From: Primorskyibacter sedentarius
GTDB lineage: Bacteria > Pseudomonadota > Alphaproteobacteria > Rhodobacterales > Rhodobacteraceae
Direction: 5' to 3'
Length of the DNA stretch: 64,000 nucleotides
Assembly (NCBI RefSeq): GCF_004342065.1
Contig: NZ_SLZU01000003.1
Coordinates: 124,001 to 188,000 of the forward strand
The number at the start of each line of letters is the position of its first letter. Position 1 is the first letter of the stretch. A program made the translations under genes and the position numbers. The notes beneath the pieces are model-generated. The model was not told the DNA's origin. It did no database searches and worked only from the letters and a program-made list of their open reading frames with translations. Below, piece by piece: positions 50,545 through 60,013 of this stretch.

Positions 50545-52425
50545 ATGGAATCTTTCCTCTATCAGGCCTCAATCTACCTTGCTGCGGCCGTAATCGCCGT
50601 GCCAATCGCCGCGCGGCTGGGCCTTGGGTCGGTGCTTGGCTACCTGCTGGCCGGCATCGTGATCGGCCCGTTGCTGGGCGTGGTCGGGTCCGAAACCGAA
50701 GATCTGCAACATTTTGCGGAATTCGGCGTCGTGCTGATGCTGTTCATCATCGGGCTGGAGCTGGAGCCCCGCACGCTGTGGGACATGCGGCACAGGTTGA
50801 TCGGCTTGGGCGGCTTGCAAGTGGTACTGACAACCGCGGCCGCGATGGGCGTCGCATTGGCATTGGGGCAGGATTGGCAGCCGGCCTTGGCCATTGGCAT
50901 GATCTTCGCGCTGTCTTCGACCGCGATCGTGCTGCAATCGCTGTCCGAAAAGGGGCTGATGCAGACCGGCGGCGGGCGATCCGCTTTTTCCGTGCTTTTG
51001 ACGCAGGATATCGCAGTGATCCCGATGCTGATCGTGCTTCCGCTTCTGGCGAGCGGGTCGGTGGTGCGGCTGGCCGAGGATGGGTCGATCGCGCGCGCTT
51101 CGGATGCTGACCACGCCGCCCATGCGTCGCTGTCGCTGGTCGAAGGCCTGCCCGGTTGGGGCGTAGCCCTTGTGACACTGGCCGCGGTCGCGTCGATCAT
51201 CGTGGGAGGGATTTACCTGATCCGGCCGCTTTTTGCCTTCATCCACACGGCCCGGCTGCGCGAGATGTATACTGCCTTGGCGCTGATGATCGTGGTGGGG
51301 ATCGCATTCCTGATGTCGCTGGTGGGCCTGTCGCCCGCGCTTGGTACGTTTCTGGCCGGTGTGGTTCTGGCAAACAGCGAATTCCGGCACGAACTGGAAT
51401 CGGATATCGAACCGTTCAAGGGCCTGCTGCTCGGCCTCTTTTTCATCACCGTGGGCGCAGGGATCGACTTTGGCACCCTGTTCCGCGAACCGCTGCTGAT
51501 TCTCGGGCTGACACTGACGCTGATCCTTGGAAAAGGGGCGATCCTTTATGTGCTTGGGCGGCTGTTCGGTCTGCGGGGGCGCAATCAATGGCTGTTCACG
51601 CTTGGACTGGCACAGGCGGGGGAATTCGGTTTTGTGCTGGTGTCCTTCTCTCTGCAACAGAATGTCCTGCCGGATATTCTGGGCGCGCGTATCCTGCTGG
51701 TCATCGCGCTCTCGATGCTGATCACCCCCCTTCTGTTCATCCTCTACGACTACATCTCTCGCAGGTTGCAGGCGGAAGGCGGCGAGCAGCCCGACGACGA
51801 CGAGATCGACGAGCAAGGCCCGGTGATCATTGCGGGCATCGGACGGTTTGGGCAGATCGTGAACCGGCTGGTGCAATCCACAGGGTTCAAGACCGTCGTG
51901 CTGGACCATGACATGCAGACCATTCAGCTGATGCGGCGCTTTGGTTTCAAAGGGTTCTTTGGCGACCCCACTCGCCCGGATATCCTGCACGCGGCGGGGC
52001 TGGAAAAAGCCAGCGTTCTGGTCGTGGCGCTGGATGACCCTGAAGCCACGACAAAGCTGGTCACCTATGCGCGCACTGCCCGACCTGACTTGCACATCGT
52101 TGCGCGCGCGCGGGACCGGACCCATGTCTACAGGCTTTATCAGGCCGGTGCGAATGACATCGTGCGCGAGACCTTTGACAGCTCTCTGCGCGCGGGGCGC
52201 TACGTCCTCGAAAACGTGGGGCTCAGCGAATATGAGGCCTCAGAAGCGGAAAAGACCTTTTACGCGCATGACCGGTATTCCGTCAGAGAACTGGCCAAGG
52301 TCTGGGATCCGGATGTCGCCTCTGCCGAGAACAAGGCCTATGTCGAACGGGCTCGGGAGCTGGAAAAAGAGCTTGAGGCAGAGCTTTTGCAGATCATCGA
52401 AAAACGCAGCAGCAACGCTGCCTGA
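50545..52425 (+). CDS. CPA2 family monovalent cation:proton antiporter (KefB/KefC type)
   Basis: A 626-residue protein. About 12-13 membrane segments in the first 400 residues carry GSVLGYLLAGIVIGPLLGVVG, IGLELEPRTLW, SSTAIVLQSLSEKGLM, FSVLLTQDIAVIPML and LAQAGEFGFVLVSFSLQ, the CPA2 signatures. From about residue 425 a TrkA-N/RCK domain follows (VIIAGIGRFGQIVNRLVQSTGFKTVVLDHDMQ), then a helical C terminus. It is probably a K+/H+ antiporter regulated by nucleotide or glutathione adducts, by analogy with Kef. A bidirectional terminator follows. Confidence 0.92.
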   Translation: MESFLYQASIYLAAAVIAVPIAARLGLGSVLGYLLAGIVIGPLLGVVGSETEDLQHFAEFGVVLMLFIIGLELEPRTLWDMRHRLIGLGGLQVVLTTAAAMGVALALGQDWQPALAIGMIFALSSTAIVLQSLSEKGLMQTGGGRSAFSVLLTQDIAVIPMLIVLPLLASGSVVRLAEDGSIARASDADHAAHASLSLVEGLPGWGVALVTLAAVASIIVGGIYLIRPLFAFIHTARLREMYTALALMIVVGIAFLMSLVGLSPALGTFLAGVVLANSEFRHELESDIEPFKGLLLGLFFITVGAGIDFGTLFREPLLILGLTLTLILGKGAILYVLGRLFGLRGRNQWLFTLGLAQAGEFGFVLVSFSLQQNVLPDILGARILLVIALSMLITPLLFILYDYISRRLQAEGGEQPDDDEIDEQGPVIIAGIGRFGQIVNRLVQSTGFKTVVLDHDMQTIQLMRRFGFKGFFGDPTRPDILHAAGLEKASVLVVALDDPEATTKLVTYARTARPDLHIVARARDRTHVYRLYQAGANDIVRETFDSSLRAGRYVLENVGLSEYEASEAEKTFYAHDRYSVRELAKVWDPDVASAENKAYVERARELEKELEAELLQIIEKRSSNAA

Positions 52426-52439
52426 ACTGGCACACACGA

Positions 52440-52473
52440 AAAAGCCGCGCCCCAATGACGGGACGCGGCTTTT
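52440..52473. terminator. Bidirectional terminator between antiporter and CarD genes
   Basis: AAAAGCCGCG pairs with CGCGGCTTTT, with an inner CCC/GGG stem around six bases. It gives a T run on both strands and is shared by the convergent antiporter and CarD genes. Confidence 0.85.
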
Positions 52474-52497
52474 ATACTTTCTCGTCGACGTGACGGA

Positions 52498-53010
52498 TCA
52501 GGCGGCTGCGCGCGAGACCAGAACGTCATCCACCTGCTTGGCGGCGGCCATCTCGTCACCGCCGGAAACGGCAGCGACTTCACGGGTCAGACGCTCCAGC
52601 GCGGCTTCGTAAAGCTGACGCTCGGAATAGCTCTGCTCGCGCTGATCATCGCCGCGGTGCAGGTCGCGCACGACCTCCGCGATGGCAATCAGATCGCCAG
52701 AGTTGATCTTCTGTTCGTATTCCTGCGCACGGCGCGACCACATGGCGCGCTTCACCTTGGCCTTGCCCTTGAGCGTCTTCATCGCCTGGCTGATGACATC
52801 GGGCGAGCTGAGCGAGCGCATACCGATTTCCGTCGCCTTATGCGTTGGCACCCGCAGTGTCATCTTGTCCTTTTCAAAGGAGATCACAAAGAGTTCCAAG
52901 GAGATACCGGCGATCTCCTGCTCTTCGATCGAGACGATCTGGCCGACGCCATGCGCGGGATACACCACATACTCGTTGGGACGAAACTCGGATTTCTTGC
53001 TTTTTGTCAT
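52498..53010 (-). CDS. carD: CarD family transcription factor
   Basis: A 170-residue protein with the RNA-polymerase-interacting domain (FRPNEYVVYPAHGVGQIVSIEEQEIAGISLELFVISFEKDKMTLRVPTHKATEIGMR) followed by a helical domain (MKTLKGKAKVKRAMWSRRAQEYEQKINSGDLIAIAEVVRDLH). CarD stabilises open promoter complexes at many promoters, including rRNA. The ATG follows an AGGAAATCTGA stretch. Upstream lies a leader of about 150 nt and a good promoter. Confidence 0.95.
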   Translation of the reverse strand: MTKSKKSEFRPNEYVVYPAHGVGQIVSIEEQEIAGISLELFVISFEKDKMTLRVPTHKATEIGMRSLSSPDVISQAMKTLKGKAKVKRAMWSRRAQEYEQKINSGDLIAIAEVVRDLHRGDDQREQSYSERQLYEAALERLTREVAAVSGGDEMAAAKQVDDVLVSRAAA

Positions 53011-53160
53011 TCAGATTTCCTCACAAGGTCGCCCTGTCTTGGGCGCAAGAAAACGGGCGGGGAACAGCAGCTATTCCCGGGACCCGTTTCGATATTGTTG
53101 TACTATTTCGCCGGATGCAGACCCGCCCGACAGATGCAGAGTGTTTGTTTCATTGCACTT

Positions 53161-53188
53161 AACATAGCACGAACGGCCCGCATTTCAA
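53161..53188 (-). promoter_or_regulatory. Predicted carD promoter overlapping a hairpin
   Basis: On the minus strand TTGAAA (53188-53183), a 16-bp spacer and TATGTT (53166-53161) match housekeeping-sigma spacing. The -35 lies inside a hairpin (GCCCGC/GCGGGC, 53176-53195) downstream of fdxA that could end the fdxA transcript. About 150 nt of leader with a further stem (GGGAATAGC/GCTGTTCCC) precedes the carD start. Confidence 0.5.
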
Positions 53189-53293
53189 AGCGGGCACTCG
53201 CGGGGAACGCGAAGGAGTCAATCAGATCAGCACCTTAAGCGGCAACAATCTGATCATATTCCATCACGAATCACCCGGACGAAGCGAATCAGC

Positions 53294-53632
53294 TCAGCCG
53301 CCCTCGCCCGCCGCTTCCGAGAAATACTTATCCAGTTTGCCGGTCTCGCCATCGCGTTCCTCGGCTTCCGGCAGCTGGTCCTTCTTGGTGATGATGACCG
53401 GCCACATTTCGGAATACTTGCGGTTGAACTCCACCCATTTTTCCATCTCCGGCTCTGTGTCCGGCCGGATCGCATCCGCCGGGCATTCCGGCTCGCAGAC
53501 GCCGCAGTCGATACACTCGTCGGGATGGATGACGAGCATGTTCTCGCCCTCGTAGAAACAATCCACCGGGCAGACCTCGACGCAGTCCGTGTATTTGCAG
53601 GCGATGCAGTTGTCGGTCACCACATAGGTCAT
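53294..53632 (-). CDS. fdxA: Seven-iron ferredoxin FdxA
   Basis: A 112-residue ferredoxin. [26 protein letters not shown] and [18 protein letters not shown] supply the cysteines of a [3Fe-4S] and a [4Fe-4S] cluster (Cys9, 17, 21, 40, 43, 46, 50 and others). The length is standard for the FdxA type. It is an electron carrier in the cytoplasm and is conserved next to CarD and the S4 protein in alphaproteobacteria. Confidence 0.95.
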   Translation of the reverse strand: MTYVVTDNCIACKYTDCVEVCPVDCFYEGENMLVIHPDECIDCGVCEPECPADAIRPDTEPEMEKWVEFNRKYSEMWPVIITKKDQLPEAEERDGETGKLDKYFSEAAGEGG

Positions 53633-53683
53633 GGGAAGCCCCTGTCTCAGAGAATTTCTGTCTAGCTAGAACAGCCGGGCCGA

Positions 53684-54067
53684 TCAATCAAGCGCATCAC
53701 GGCGGGTTTGATCCAACTTGCGACGATCCCGTTTGCTTGGCCGGCCCCCGCCGTCATAGCGCGGAACGGACGGTTTTTCTTCGCGCGGGGGCGGCGGTGG
53801 ACTGAGATCCTCGTATAGTGCCTGAGCTTCGGGCGCCGGTCCCCGACGCTCGCCGGTTTCGAGAATGCGCACCACCCAGATGCGCTCCCCCTTGGCAAAG
53901 GTCAGAACATCGCCAAACCCAACATTTACGGCAGGTTTGGCGATATGTGTGCCATTCAGTCGCACCGCACCAGAGGCCACCGTCTTGGCGGCGAGGCTGC
54001 GCGTCTTGAAGAATCGCGCATGCCACAACCACTTGTCGACGCGCAGCTTTTGCGCAGGATCGCTCAC
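53684..54067 (-). CDS. S4-domain RNA-binding protein (HslR-like)
   Basis: A 127-residue protein starting with GTG: MSDPAQKLRVDKWLWHARFFKTRSLAAKTVASGAVRLNGTHIAKPAVNVGFGDVLTF, an S4 domain like that of heat-shock protein Hsp15/HslR, which rescues stalled 50S-peptidyl-tRNA complexes. A disordered basic tail follows (PPPPREEKPSVPRYDGG). The GTG is one base beyond the stop of the helicase gene (TGAGGTG), so translation is coupled to it. Confidence 0.9.
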   Translation of the reverse strand: MSDPAQKLRVDKWLWHARFFKTRSLAAKTVASGAVRLNGTHIAKPAVNVGFGDVLTFAKGERIWVVRILETGERRGPAPEAQALYEDLSPPPPPREEKPSVPRYDGGGRPSKRDRRKLDQTRRDALD

Positions 54068-54068
54068 C

Positions 54069-57035
54069 TCAGCTTTTGTCCTTCAGCCCCATCAGGGCAG
54101 CAGCAAACGGATTGTCAGGGTCGATGCGATCTTTCTTTTCAGGGCGGGACTGGTAGGTCTTGGCGCCCTCGTCACGGCGCGGTTTGCCCTTGGGGCCGCC
54201 CTTGCCGCGCGGTTTGCCTTGCTGCCTGCCGCGTCCGCCTTCACCGCCATCTGCGGATTTACCCTTGGCATTCCGCCCGCCGCCACCGTCACGACGCTGT
54301 TGCTGGCCGCGCGTGTTGTCGCGTTTGCGACCCCACGTGAACGTATAGAAAACCTCTGTCTCCGGGCCTTCGATGGCCGCATCGGCCGCCGTGCCGGTGG
54401 GCACTTCCTCTGCCGCAACTTCGGGCACAGCCGGAGTTTCTTCGGGCGAGTCGGCCGGGCTGACGGGCGCTTCGGCGATCGGGGCCACGCCGTCATCTGC
54501 GATGGCCTCGACCTGAGGGGCGATATCGGCGGGGGGGGACTCTTCAGCAGGCTCCACCGTGGTCCCTGGCGCTGCCTCTTCGGCCACGTCCATCACCGGC
54601 GTATCGGCCTCGGGCGTCTCTGCGCCTTCTGCACCGGGTACAACAGCATCGACCGGCTTGACCTTCTGGCGCTCGCCCTTGGCCGCGTTGTAGCCCAGAC
54701 CCTGCATAAGGTCGGCAAATTGCTCCAGCGTCATGCCGGTGATCGACAGCATATCGGCCTTGGCCTCGAACCCGCCGCGGCTGTCTTCGGCGCGCAGCAT
54801 ATCTGCCAGCCGTTCCAGCATGTCGATGCGAATCGCACGCGCGCCCGCCGCCCTGTAGCCCGCGATCGTATGGTGTACCGCAGGTGTGCCGACCACGTTG
54901 GGGACTGTCACCAGACCGGGTGGCGGAGCTTCGGGGAATTCGTCCACGCCGTTGGCAAGGCTCCACAAAACAAGGCGCAGACGTGTCGGCGCGGGCTTCA
55001 GCAGCAGCGGCATGAAAATGGTAAACTGGCCGAACCGCAGCCCATGCTTGCGCAGTGCGCCGCGCGCATCCTGATCCAGCGCCTTGACCTCGTCAGCGAC
55101 CTCGGCGCGGGGCAGGATACCCAGCGATTCCACCATGCGGAAGGCGAAGCCCCGTGCAAGACCAGTCAGCGCCTCGTCATTCTTGAGGTTCAGAAGCGGC
55201 TCGAACAGTGCCGCAACCTTGCGGTCAATGAAGTGCTGAAGGCGACGTTCGACCTTTTGCGCGACATCCGGACCGGCCTCGTCATCGACGAAGACCACCA
55301 CGCGGGGCTTGAGTGGATCGTCAGACGCGGCCAGCTTGCCCACGGCCTGCTCGCCCCACATCAGGCCACCTTGCTCGGTGAAATCGATCTCGGTATCCGG
55401 CGCGTTGTAGAACCGGTCCGCACGCAGGTGGAAATGCGGCGCCAGAGCCTGAAGGCTCGCCGTCTTCAGCGTTTTCGCCTCCTGCCCGCTGGCATCCTTG
55501 TCCTGGCGGAAGCGGAAACCTTCCAGCCGTCCTACGAATTCACCCTCTACGGTCACTTCGCCCTTGTCGTTCACTTCGGCCAAAAGGGCCTCCTTCTGCT
55601 TCAACCGGCGCAACAGGATTGACGTCCGCCGGTCAACAAATCTTTGAGTCAGGCGCTGATGTAGCGCATCCGACAGCCCGTCTTCTACAGCCCGCGTGCG
55701 CTCCCGCCAATGGCTATTGTCATCCAGCCAGCCGTTGCGCTGCGCAACATATGTCCATGTGCGGATATATGCCAATCGTTTGGACAGCGTGTCGATATCG
55801 CCATCGGTCCGGTCGATCCGTTTGACCTGCCGTGCCATCCAGTCATCCGGCACACTCCCGCGTTGATGCAAGTGTCCGAAGATAACTTCCAAAAGCCCGG
55901 CATGTTCCGCATGACTTATCCCGCGGAAATCGGGGATCCGGCAGACATCCCACAAAAGCCGGACGGAGGCGGGATCAGAGGCACGCGCCGCGACCTCCGC
56001 GCTTTGCGCAAGCGATTTCAGCGCGCCCAGATCATCGGCCTCGCGCGCCTTGACCAGGTTTTCAACATCCGGTGACGCCTCGAGAGAGCCGACAAGCGTG
56101 GCGATGCTGGCAAAACGCAGATCCGGGTTGCGCCAGTTCAGCTTGCGCAGGGGCGTGAAGCGGTGATTGCAGATCGCCTCGACCACCTCTTCGGGCAGCG
56201 GGCTGGCCTCTCCGGTGACGCCAAAGCTGCCATTGCTCATACCGCGCCCGGCGCGGCCCGCGATCTGGGCAAGTTCGTTGGGGGCAAGCGGGCGCATCCG
56301 CCGCCCGTCAAACTTGGTCAGAGCAGAAAACGCGACATGATCGATATCGAGGTTCAGCCCCATCCCGATGGCATCGGTGGCCACAAGGTAATCCACATCA
56401 CCATTCTGGTAGAGTTCTACCTGCGCGTTGCGCGTGCGCGGGCTGAGCGCGCCCATCACCACGGCTGCCCCGCCTTTCTGGCGACGGATCAGTTCGGCAA
56501 TCGCATAGACATTTTCGACAGAGAACCCGACGATGGCGCTGCGCGGCTTCAGGCGGCTGATCTTCTTGGACCCCGAATAGGCAAGCTGGCTCATCCGCTC
56601 GCGGCGCATGAACTGCACGCCCGGCACCAGCTCTGCAATCGCGCCGCGCATCGTGTCAGAACCCAGGAAAAGCGTCTCGTGCAGCCCCCGCATCCGCAGC
56701 AGCCGGTCGGTAAAGACATGGCCACGCTCGGGATCGGCGCAAAGCTGGATTTCGTCAATGGCCGCAAAATCGCAGCCCATTCCATCCGGCATCGCCTCGA
56801 CCGTGCAGACCCAGTATTTCGCGCGCGGCGGCACGATACGCTCTTCGCCCGTGACCAGCGCCACGACAGAGGGGCCGCGCAGGCCGACGATCTTGTCATA
56901 GACCTCGCGCGCCAACAGGCGCAGCGGCAGGCCAATCACGCCCGTCCGGTGCGCCAGCATTCTTTCAATGGCGTAATGTGTCTTGCCGGTATTGGTCGGA
57001 CCCAGCACGGCCACGGTGCGGGAAGGCTCGGCCAT
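54069..57035 (-). CDS. SUPV3L1-like ATP-dependent RNA helicase
   Basis: A 988-residue helicase. The Walker A is GPTNTGKT (residues 12-19) and the DExx box is DEIQ (94-97). NGDVDYLVATDAIGMGLNLDIDHVAFSALTKFDGRRMRPLAPNELAQIAGRAGRG covers the C-terminal RecA motifs V and VI. A Suv3-like helical region follows to about residue 750. The last 240 residues are acidic then basic/Gly-rich (RGQQQRRDGGGGRNAKGKSADGG), a disordered RNA-binding tail typical of alphaproteobacterial homologues. It probably unwinds RNA with a nuclease partner, as mitochondrial SUV3 does; no partner gene is adjacent. Confidence 0.93.
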   Translation of the reverse strand: MAEPSRTVAVLGPTNTGKTHYAIERMLAHRTGVIGLPLRLLAREVYDKIVGLRGPSVVALVTGEERIVPPRAKYWVCTVEAMPDGMGCDFAAIDEIQLCADPERGHVFTDRLLRMRGLHETLFLGSDTMRGAIAELVPGVQFMRRERMSQLAYSGSKKISRLKPRSAIVGFSVENVYAIAELIRRQKGGAAVVMGALSPRTRNAQVELYQNGDVDYLVATDAIGMGLNLDIDHVAFSALTKFDGRRMRPLAPNELAQIAGRAGRGMSNGSFGVTGEASPLPEEVVEAICNHRFTPLRKLNWRNPDLRFASIATLVGSLEASPDVENLVKAREADDLGALKSLAQSAEVAARASDPASVRLLWDVCRIPDFRGISHAEHAGLLEVIFGHLHQRGSVPDDWMARQVKRIDRTDGDIDTLSKRLAYIRTWTYVAQRNGWLDDNSHWRERTRAVEDGLSDALHQRLTQRFVDRRTSILLRRLKQKEALLAEVNDKGEVTVEGEFVGRLEGFRFRQDKDASGQEAKTLKTASLQALAPHFHLRADRFYNAPDTEIDFTEQGGLMWGEQAVGKLAASDDPLKPRVVVFVDDEAGPDVAQKVERRLQHFIDRKVAALFEPLLNLKNDEALTGLARGFAFRMVESLGILPRAEVADEVKALDQDARGALRKHGLRFGQFTIFMPLLLKPAPTRLRLVLWSLANGVDEFPEAPPPGLVTVPNVVGTPAVHHTIAGYRAAGARAIRIDMLERLADMLRAEDSRGGFEAKADMLSITGMTLEQFADLMQGLGYNAAKGERQKVKPVDAVVPGAEGAETPEADTPVMDVAEEAAPGTTVEPAEESPPADIAPQVEAIADDGVAPIAEAPVSPADSPEETPAVPEVAAEEVPTGTAADAAIEGPETEVFYTFTWGRKRDNTRGQQQRRDGGGGRNAKGKSADGGEGGRGRQQGKPRGKGGPKGKPRRDEGAKTYQSRPEKKDRIDPDNPFAAALMGLKDKS

Positions 57036-57055
57036 GGGTCTTCCTTCAGTCTACT

Positions 57056-57616
57056 TCAGATACGCTGCCCGGTGACCTGCAGTTCCAGCCGCCCGATCGC
57101 TTCGAGAACTTCGGGATCATGCGGGTAAATGTCCAGCACCTTTCTATAGGCTGCCAGCGCCTTTGCCGGCTCACCCAGCTGTTCCAGCACCGCGCCAAGC
57201 CCCTTGATCGCCCCGAAATGCCTGGGGTTGAGCGCGAGCGTCTGCTCCAGCGCATAAACACAGGGGCCGAAAAGCTCTTGCTGGTAGTAGGCGAGGGCCA
57301 GATTGCTCCACCCTTCGGCGAAATCCGGCGCATGATCCGTCAGCGCCGTCAGATGGTCGATGGCAAGTTCGGGATTGCCAACCTCCAATGCGTCGCGCCC
57401 CCGGCGCAGCAGAAGGTCCATCGCGGCAGACCCGGATTTCGACCATTCCAGCCGGATCTCGCGGACAAGCCCGTCTGATTCTTCGGCCGACGCAGTCGCC
57501 AGTTGCGACAACAGTTCATCCGCCCGCGCGGTATCGGCCGCTGCAGGTAGGGAAATCATGACTGTGACGAGAAGTGTCGCCACGGTACATTTGAGTCTTG
57601 AAAGAATGCCGCTCAT
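57056..57616 (-). CDS. TPR-repeat protein, exported
   Basis: A 186-residue protein with a signal peptide (MSGILSRLKCTVATLLVTVMISLPAAAD) and three to four tetratricopeptide repeats (AIDHLTALTDHAPDFAEGWSNLALAYYQQ; CVYALEQTLALNPRHFGAIKGLGAVLEQ; ALAAYRKVLDIYPHDPEVLEAIGRL). Such proteins act as periplasmic scaffolds. The start Met was chosen for the signal peptide; AAGGTC is its only ribosome site. It sits upstream of the helicase on the same strand with 20 nt between. Confidence 0.85.
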   Translation of the reverse strand: MSGILSRLKCTVATLLVTVMISLPAAADTARADELLSQLATASAEESDGLVREIRLEWSKSGSAAMDLLLRRGRDALEVGNPELAIDHLTALTDHAPDFAEGWSNLALAYYQQELFGPCVYALEQTLALNPRHFGAIKGLGAVLEQLGEPAKALAAYRKVLDIYPHDPEVLEAIGRLELQVTGQRI

Positions 57617-57685
57617 AACGACCTTGAGTGTAGCGGACGCCCGGGAAAAAGCCACCCGCGCGATTATCAACTTGAGGAGAGTCAT

Positions 57686-57976
57686 ATGAGCGAAATCACC
57701 GAAGCGGCAGTCGCTGCGCTGAACAAGCGTCTTGCGGGCGAAGGGTTCGACGGGTCTGCCCGTTTCGATATCGAGGGCGAAGGCTCCATCATCATCGACG
57801 GCAATGGCGCGCGCGCAGGCGAGGAAGAGGCGGACGTCACGCTGACCGCGGATGCAGACACGTTTCAGCAGATCCTCGAAGGCGACCTGAACCCCACAGC
57901 GGCGTTCATGTCCGGCAAGCTCGCCGTTGATGGCGATATGGGTCAGGCAATGAAACTGGGCGCGGTTCTGTCCTGA
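57686..57976 (+). CDS. SCP2 sterol-binding domain protein
   Basis: A 96-residue single SCP2 domain: FDGSARFDIEGEGSIIIDGNGARAGEEEADVTLTADADTFQQILEGDLNPTAAFMSGKLAVDGDMGQAMKLGAVL. The fold binds lipophilic ligands such as fatty acyl-CoA. GAGGAG lies seven nt before the ATG. It overlaps the next gene by one base (TGATG), suggesting joint expression with a lysophospholipase-like hydrolase. Confidence 0.92.
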   Translation: MSEITEAAVAALNKRLAGEGFDGSARFDIEGEGSIIIDGNGARAGEEEADVTLTADADTFQQILEGDLNPTAAFMSGKLAVDGDMGQAMKLGAVLS

Positions 57977-58947
57977 TGACCCTGACCGCGGCCCCCTATT
58001 ACGCAGATGTTGCAGATGGCCCGGAGGACGCGCGCGTCTTCTGGGTTCACGCAGCCGATGGCGTCAGGATACGGCTGGGCCATTGGCCCGCCAAAGGCAT
58101 TTCGCAGGGCACTGTCCTGCTGATGCCGGGCCGCACCGAATATATCGAGAAATACGGCCGGACCGCCCGTGATCTGACAGAGCGCGGCCTTGACGTGCTG
58201 TGCATCGACTGGCGCGGCCAGGGGCTTGCGGATCGCTCGCTTGAAGATCCCCGGCGCGGCCATGTGATCCATTTTGATGAATACCAGGCCGATCTGGACG
58301 CCATGATGCAGGCAGCGACAGATCTGAACCTGCCCAAGCCGCTGCATATGCTGGCCCATTCCATGGGCGGCTGCATCGGGCTTCGTGGTCTTATGCGGGA
58401 CCTGCCCTTCACCGGCGTGGCCTTCTCGGGGCCGATGTGGGGCATTCGCATGCGCGTCTATACCCGCCCCGCCGCATGGGCGCTAAGCTGGAGCAGCGGC
58501 AAGGTCGGTCTGGGGCACGCCTATGCGCCCGGCACCGGCGCTGGAAGCTATGTCGCCACCGAACCGTTCGAGGGCAACCTGCTGACCGGCGATATCGAGA
58601 TGTTCGAATACATGCGCAGGCAGATCGTCACGCATCCGGACCTTCAACTGGGCGGCCCCAGTCTGAACTGGTTGCATGCGGCATTGTTCGAAACCCGTGC
58701 ATTGGCCCGCATGGCCTCGCCACGTTATCCCTGCCTGACCTATGTGGGCAGCGACGAAAGAATCGTGGACGTGCCGCGTATCCACCAACGCATGGCCCGA
58801 TGGCCGGGCGGCACATTGCGCGTGATCGATGGCGGCAGGCACGAGATGCTGATGGACAATCCCGAAATGCGCACCGCCATTGCCGATGAGATGGCCGCGC
58901 ATTACCTGTCCGCCTCTGACAGCAAGGACGCGCTGCTTTCGGCCTGA
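57976..58947 (+). CDS. Alpha/beta hydrolase (lysophospholipase-like)
   Basis: A 323-residue serine hydrolase with the nucleophile elbow AHSMGG and the Asp/His ends YVGSDERIVDVPRIHQRM and GGRHEMLMDNPEM. The GTVLLMPGRTEYIEKYGRTARDLTERGLDVLCIDWRGQGLADR block matches monoglyceride/lysophospholipase (PldB-type) proteins. Probably acts on glycerol lipids in the cytoplasm. Co-translated with the SCP2 gene. Confidence 0.9.
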   Translation: MTLTAAPYYADVADGPEDARVFWVHAADGVRIRLGHWPAKGISQGTVLLMPGRTEYIEKYGRTARDLTERGLDVLCIDWRGQGLADRSLEDPRRGHVIHFDEYQADLDAMMQAATDLNLPKPLHMLAHSMGGCIGLRGLMRDLPFTGVAFSGPMWGIRMRVYTRPAAWALSWSSGKVGLGHAYAPGTGAGSYVATEPFEGNLLTGDIEMFEYMRRQIVTHPDLQLGGPSLNWLHAALFETRALARMASPRYPCLTYVGSDERIVDVPRIHQRMARWPGGTLRVIDGGRHEMLMDNPEMRTAIADEMAAHYLSASDSKDALLSA

Positions 58948-59005
58948 GCCACATTTGCCCGACGGGATCACTGGTGCTTTGGCTCGCGCGACCTATCATC
59001 CGTTC

Positions 59006-60013
59006 ATGGCTGAACCTGTCCTCCGTTTCACCGATCGCGGCATCTACTGCCCCGCCGGGGATTTCTACATAGACCCGTGGCGCCCGGTGGACCGCGCGCT
59101 GATCACGCATGGCCATGCCGATCATGCCCGCCCCGGCCATGCCCGCTATCTCGCGACCAAAGCCGCCGCGCCGGTTCTGCGCCACCGTCTGGGCGAGATC
59201 ACGCTGGACACCATAAGGTATGGCGAGCCGCGCGTGATTGGTGGCGCCACGGTATCCTTTCACCCGGCAGGCCATGTGCCCGGCTCCGCCCAGATCCGGG
59301 TGGAGGTCGGCGGCGAGGTCTGGGTCGCCTCGGGCGATTACAAGCTGGAACAGGACGGCCTGTCCGAACCGTTCGAACCGGTGCGCTGTCACAGCTTCAT
59401 CACCGAATGCACATTTGGCCTTCCGGTCTTTGCCTGGGACCCCCAGGCGCAGGTCGCGGCAGAGCTGAACGCGTGGTGGACAGACAGCATTGCCAACGGC
59501 CGCACCCCCGTTCTGGGGGCCTATTCGCTGGGCAAGGCGCAGCGCCTGCTGTCCATGCTTGACCCCGAAATCGGCCCGATTCTGACACATGGCGCGATCG
59601 AAACCACGACGCAGGTCTTGCGCGGACAAGGCTATGACCTGCCGCAAACGCATCACGTGACCCCCGACCTTGATATCAAGGAGCATCCGGGCGCGCTGGT
59701 CCTGGCGCCACCTGCTGCGCTGGGGTCCGACTGGATGCGGCGCTTCGGCCTGGTTTCGACCGGCTTTGCGTCTGGCTGGATGCGGATGCGCGGGGTGCGC
59801 AGGCGGCGCGCCTCGGACCGGGGCTTTGTCATCTCCGATCATGCCGACTGGCCCGCGCTGAACCGCGCGATTGCCGAGACGGGCGCAGAGAATATCTATG
59901 CCACGCACGGGTATACAGAGATCTTCGCCCGCTGGCTGCGCGAAGACGGATATAACGCGCAGGTGGTGCCCACCGAATTCGGCAGTGATGACGAAGAGGA
60001 CAGCGCCGCATGA
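59006..60013 (+). CDS. Ligase-associated DNA exonuclease (MBL/beta-CASP-like)
   Basis: A 335-residue metallo-beta-lactamase-type nuclease, MAEPVLRFTDRGIYCPAGDFYIDPWRPVDRALITHGHADHARPGHARYLAT, with the beta-CASP motifs VSFHPAGHVPGSAQIRVE, WVASGDYKLEQDG and RGFVISDHADWPALNRAI. It is the exonuclease that accompanies the ATP-dependent DNA ligase in bacterial ligase-associated repair operons. The start follows from the N-terminal pattern; no strong ribosome site is visible. It overlaps the ligase gene by four bases. Confidence 0.92.
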   Translation: MAEPVLRFTDRGIYCPAGDFYIDPWRPVDRALITHGHADHARPGHARYLATKAAAPVLRHRLGEITLDTIRYGEPRVIGGATVSFHPAGHVPGSAQIRVEVGGEVWVASGDYKLEQDGLSEPFEPVRCHSFITECTFGLPVFAWDPQAQVAAELNAWWTDSIANGRTPVLGAYSLGKAQRLLSMLDPEIGPILTHGAIETTTQVLRGQGYDLPQTHHVTPDLDIKEHPGALVLAPPAALGSDWMRRFGLVSTGFASGWMRMRGVRRRRASDRGFVISDHADWPALNRAIAETGAENIYATHGYTEIFARWLREDGYNAQVVPTEFGSDDEEDSAA

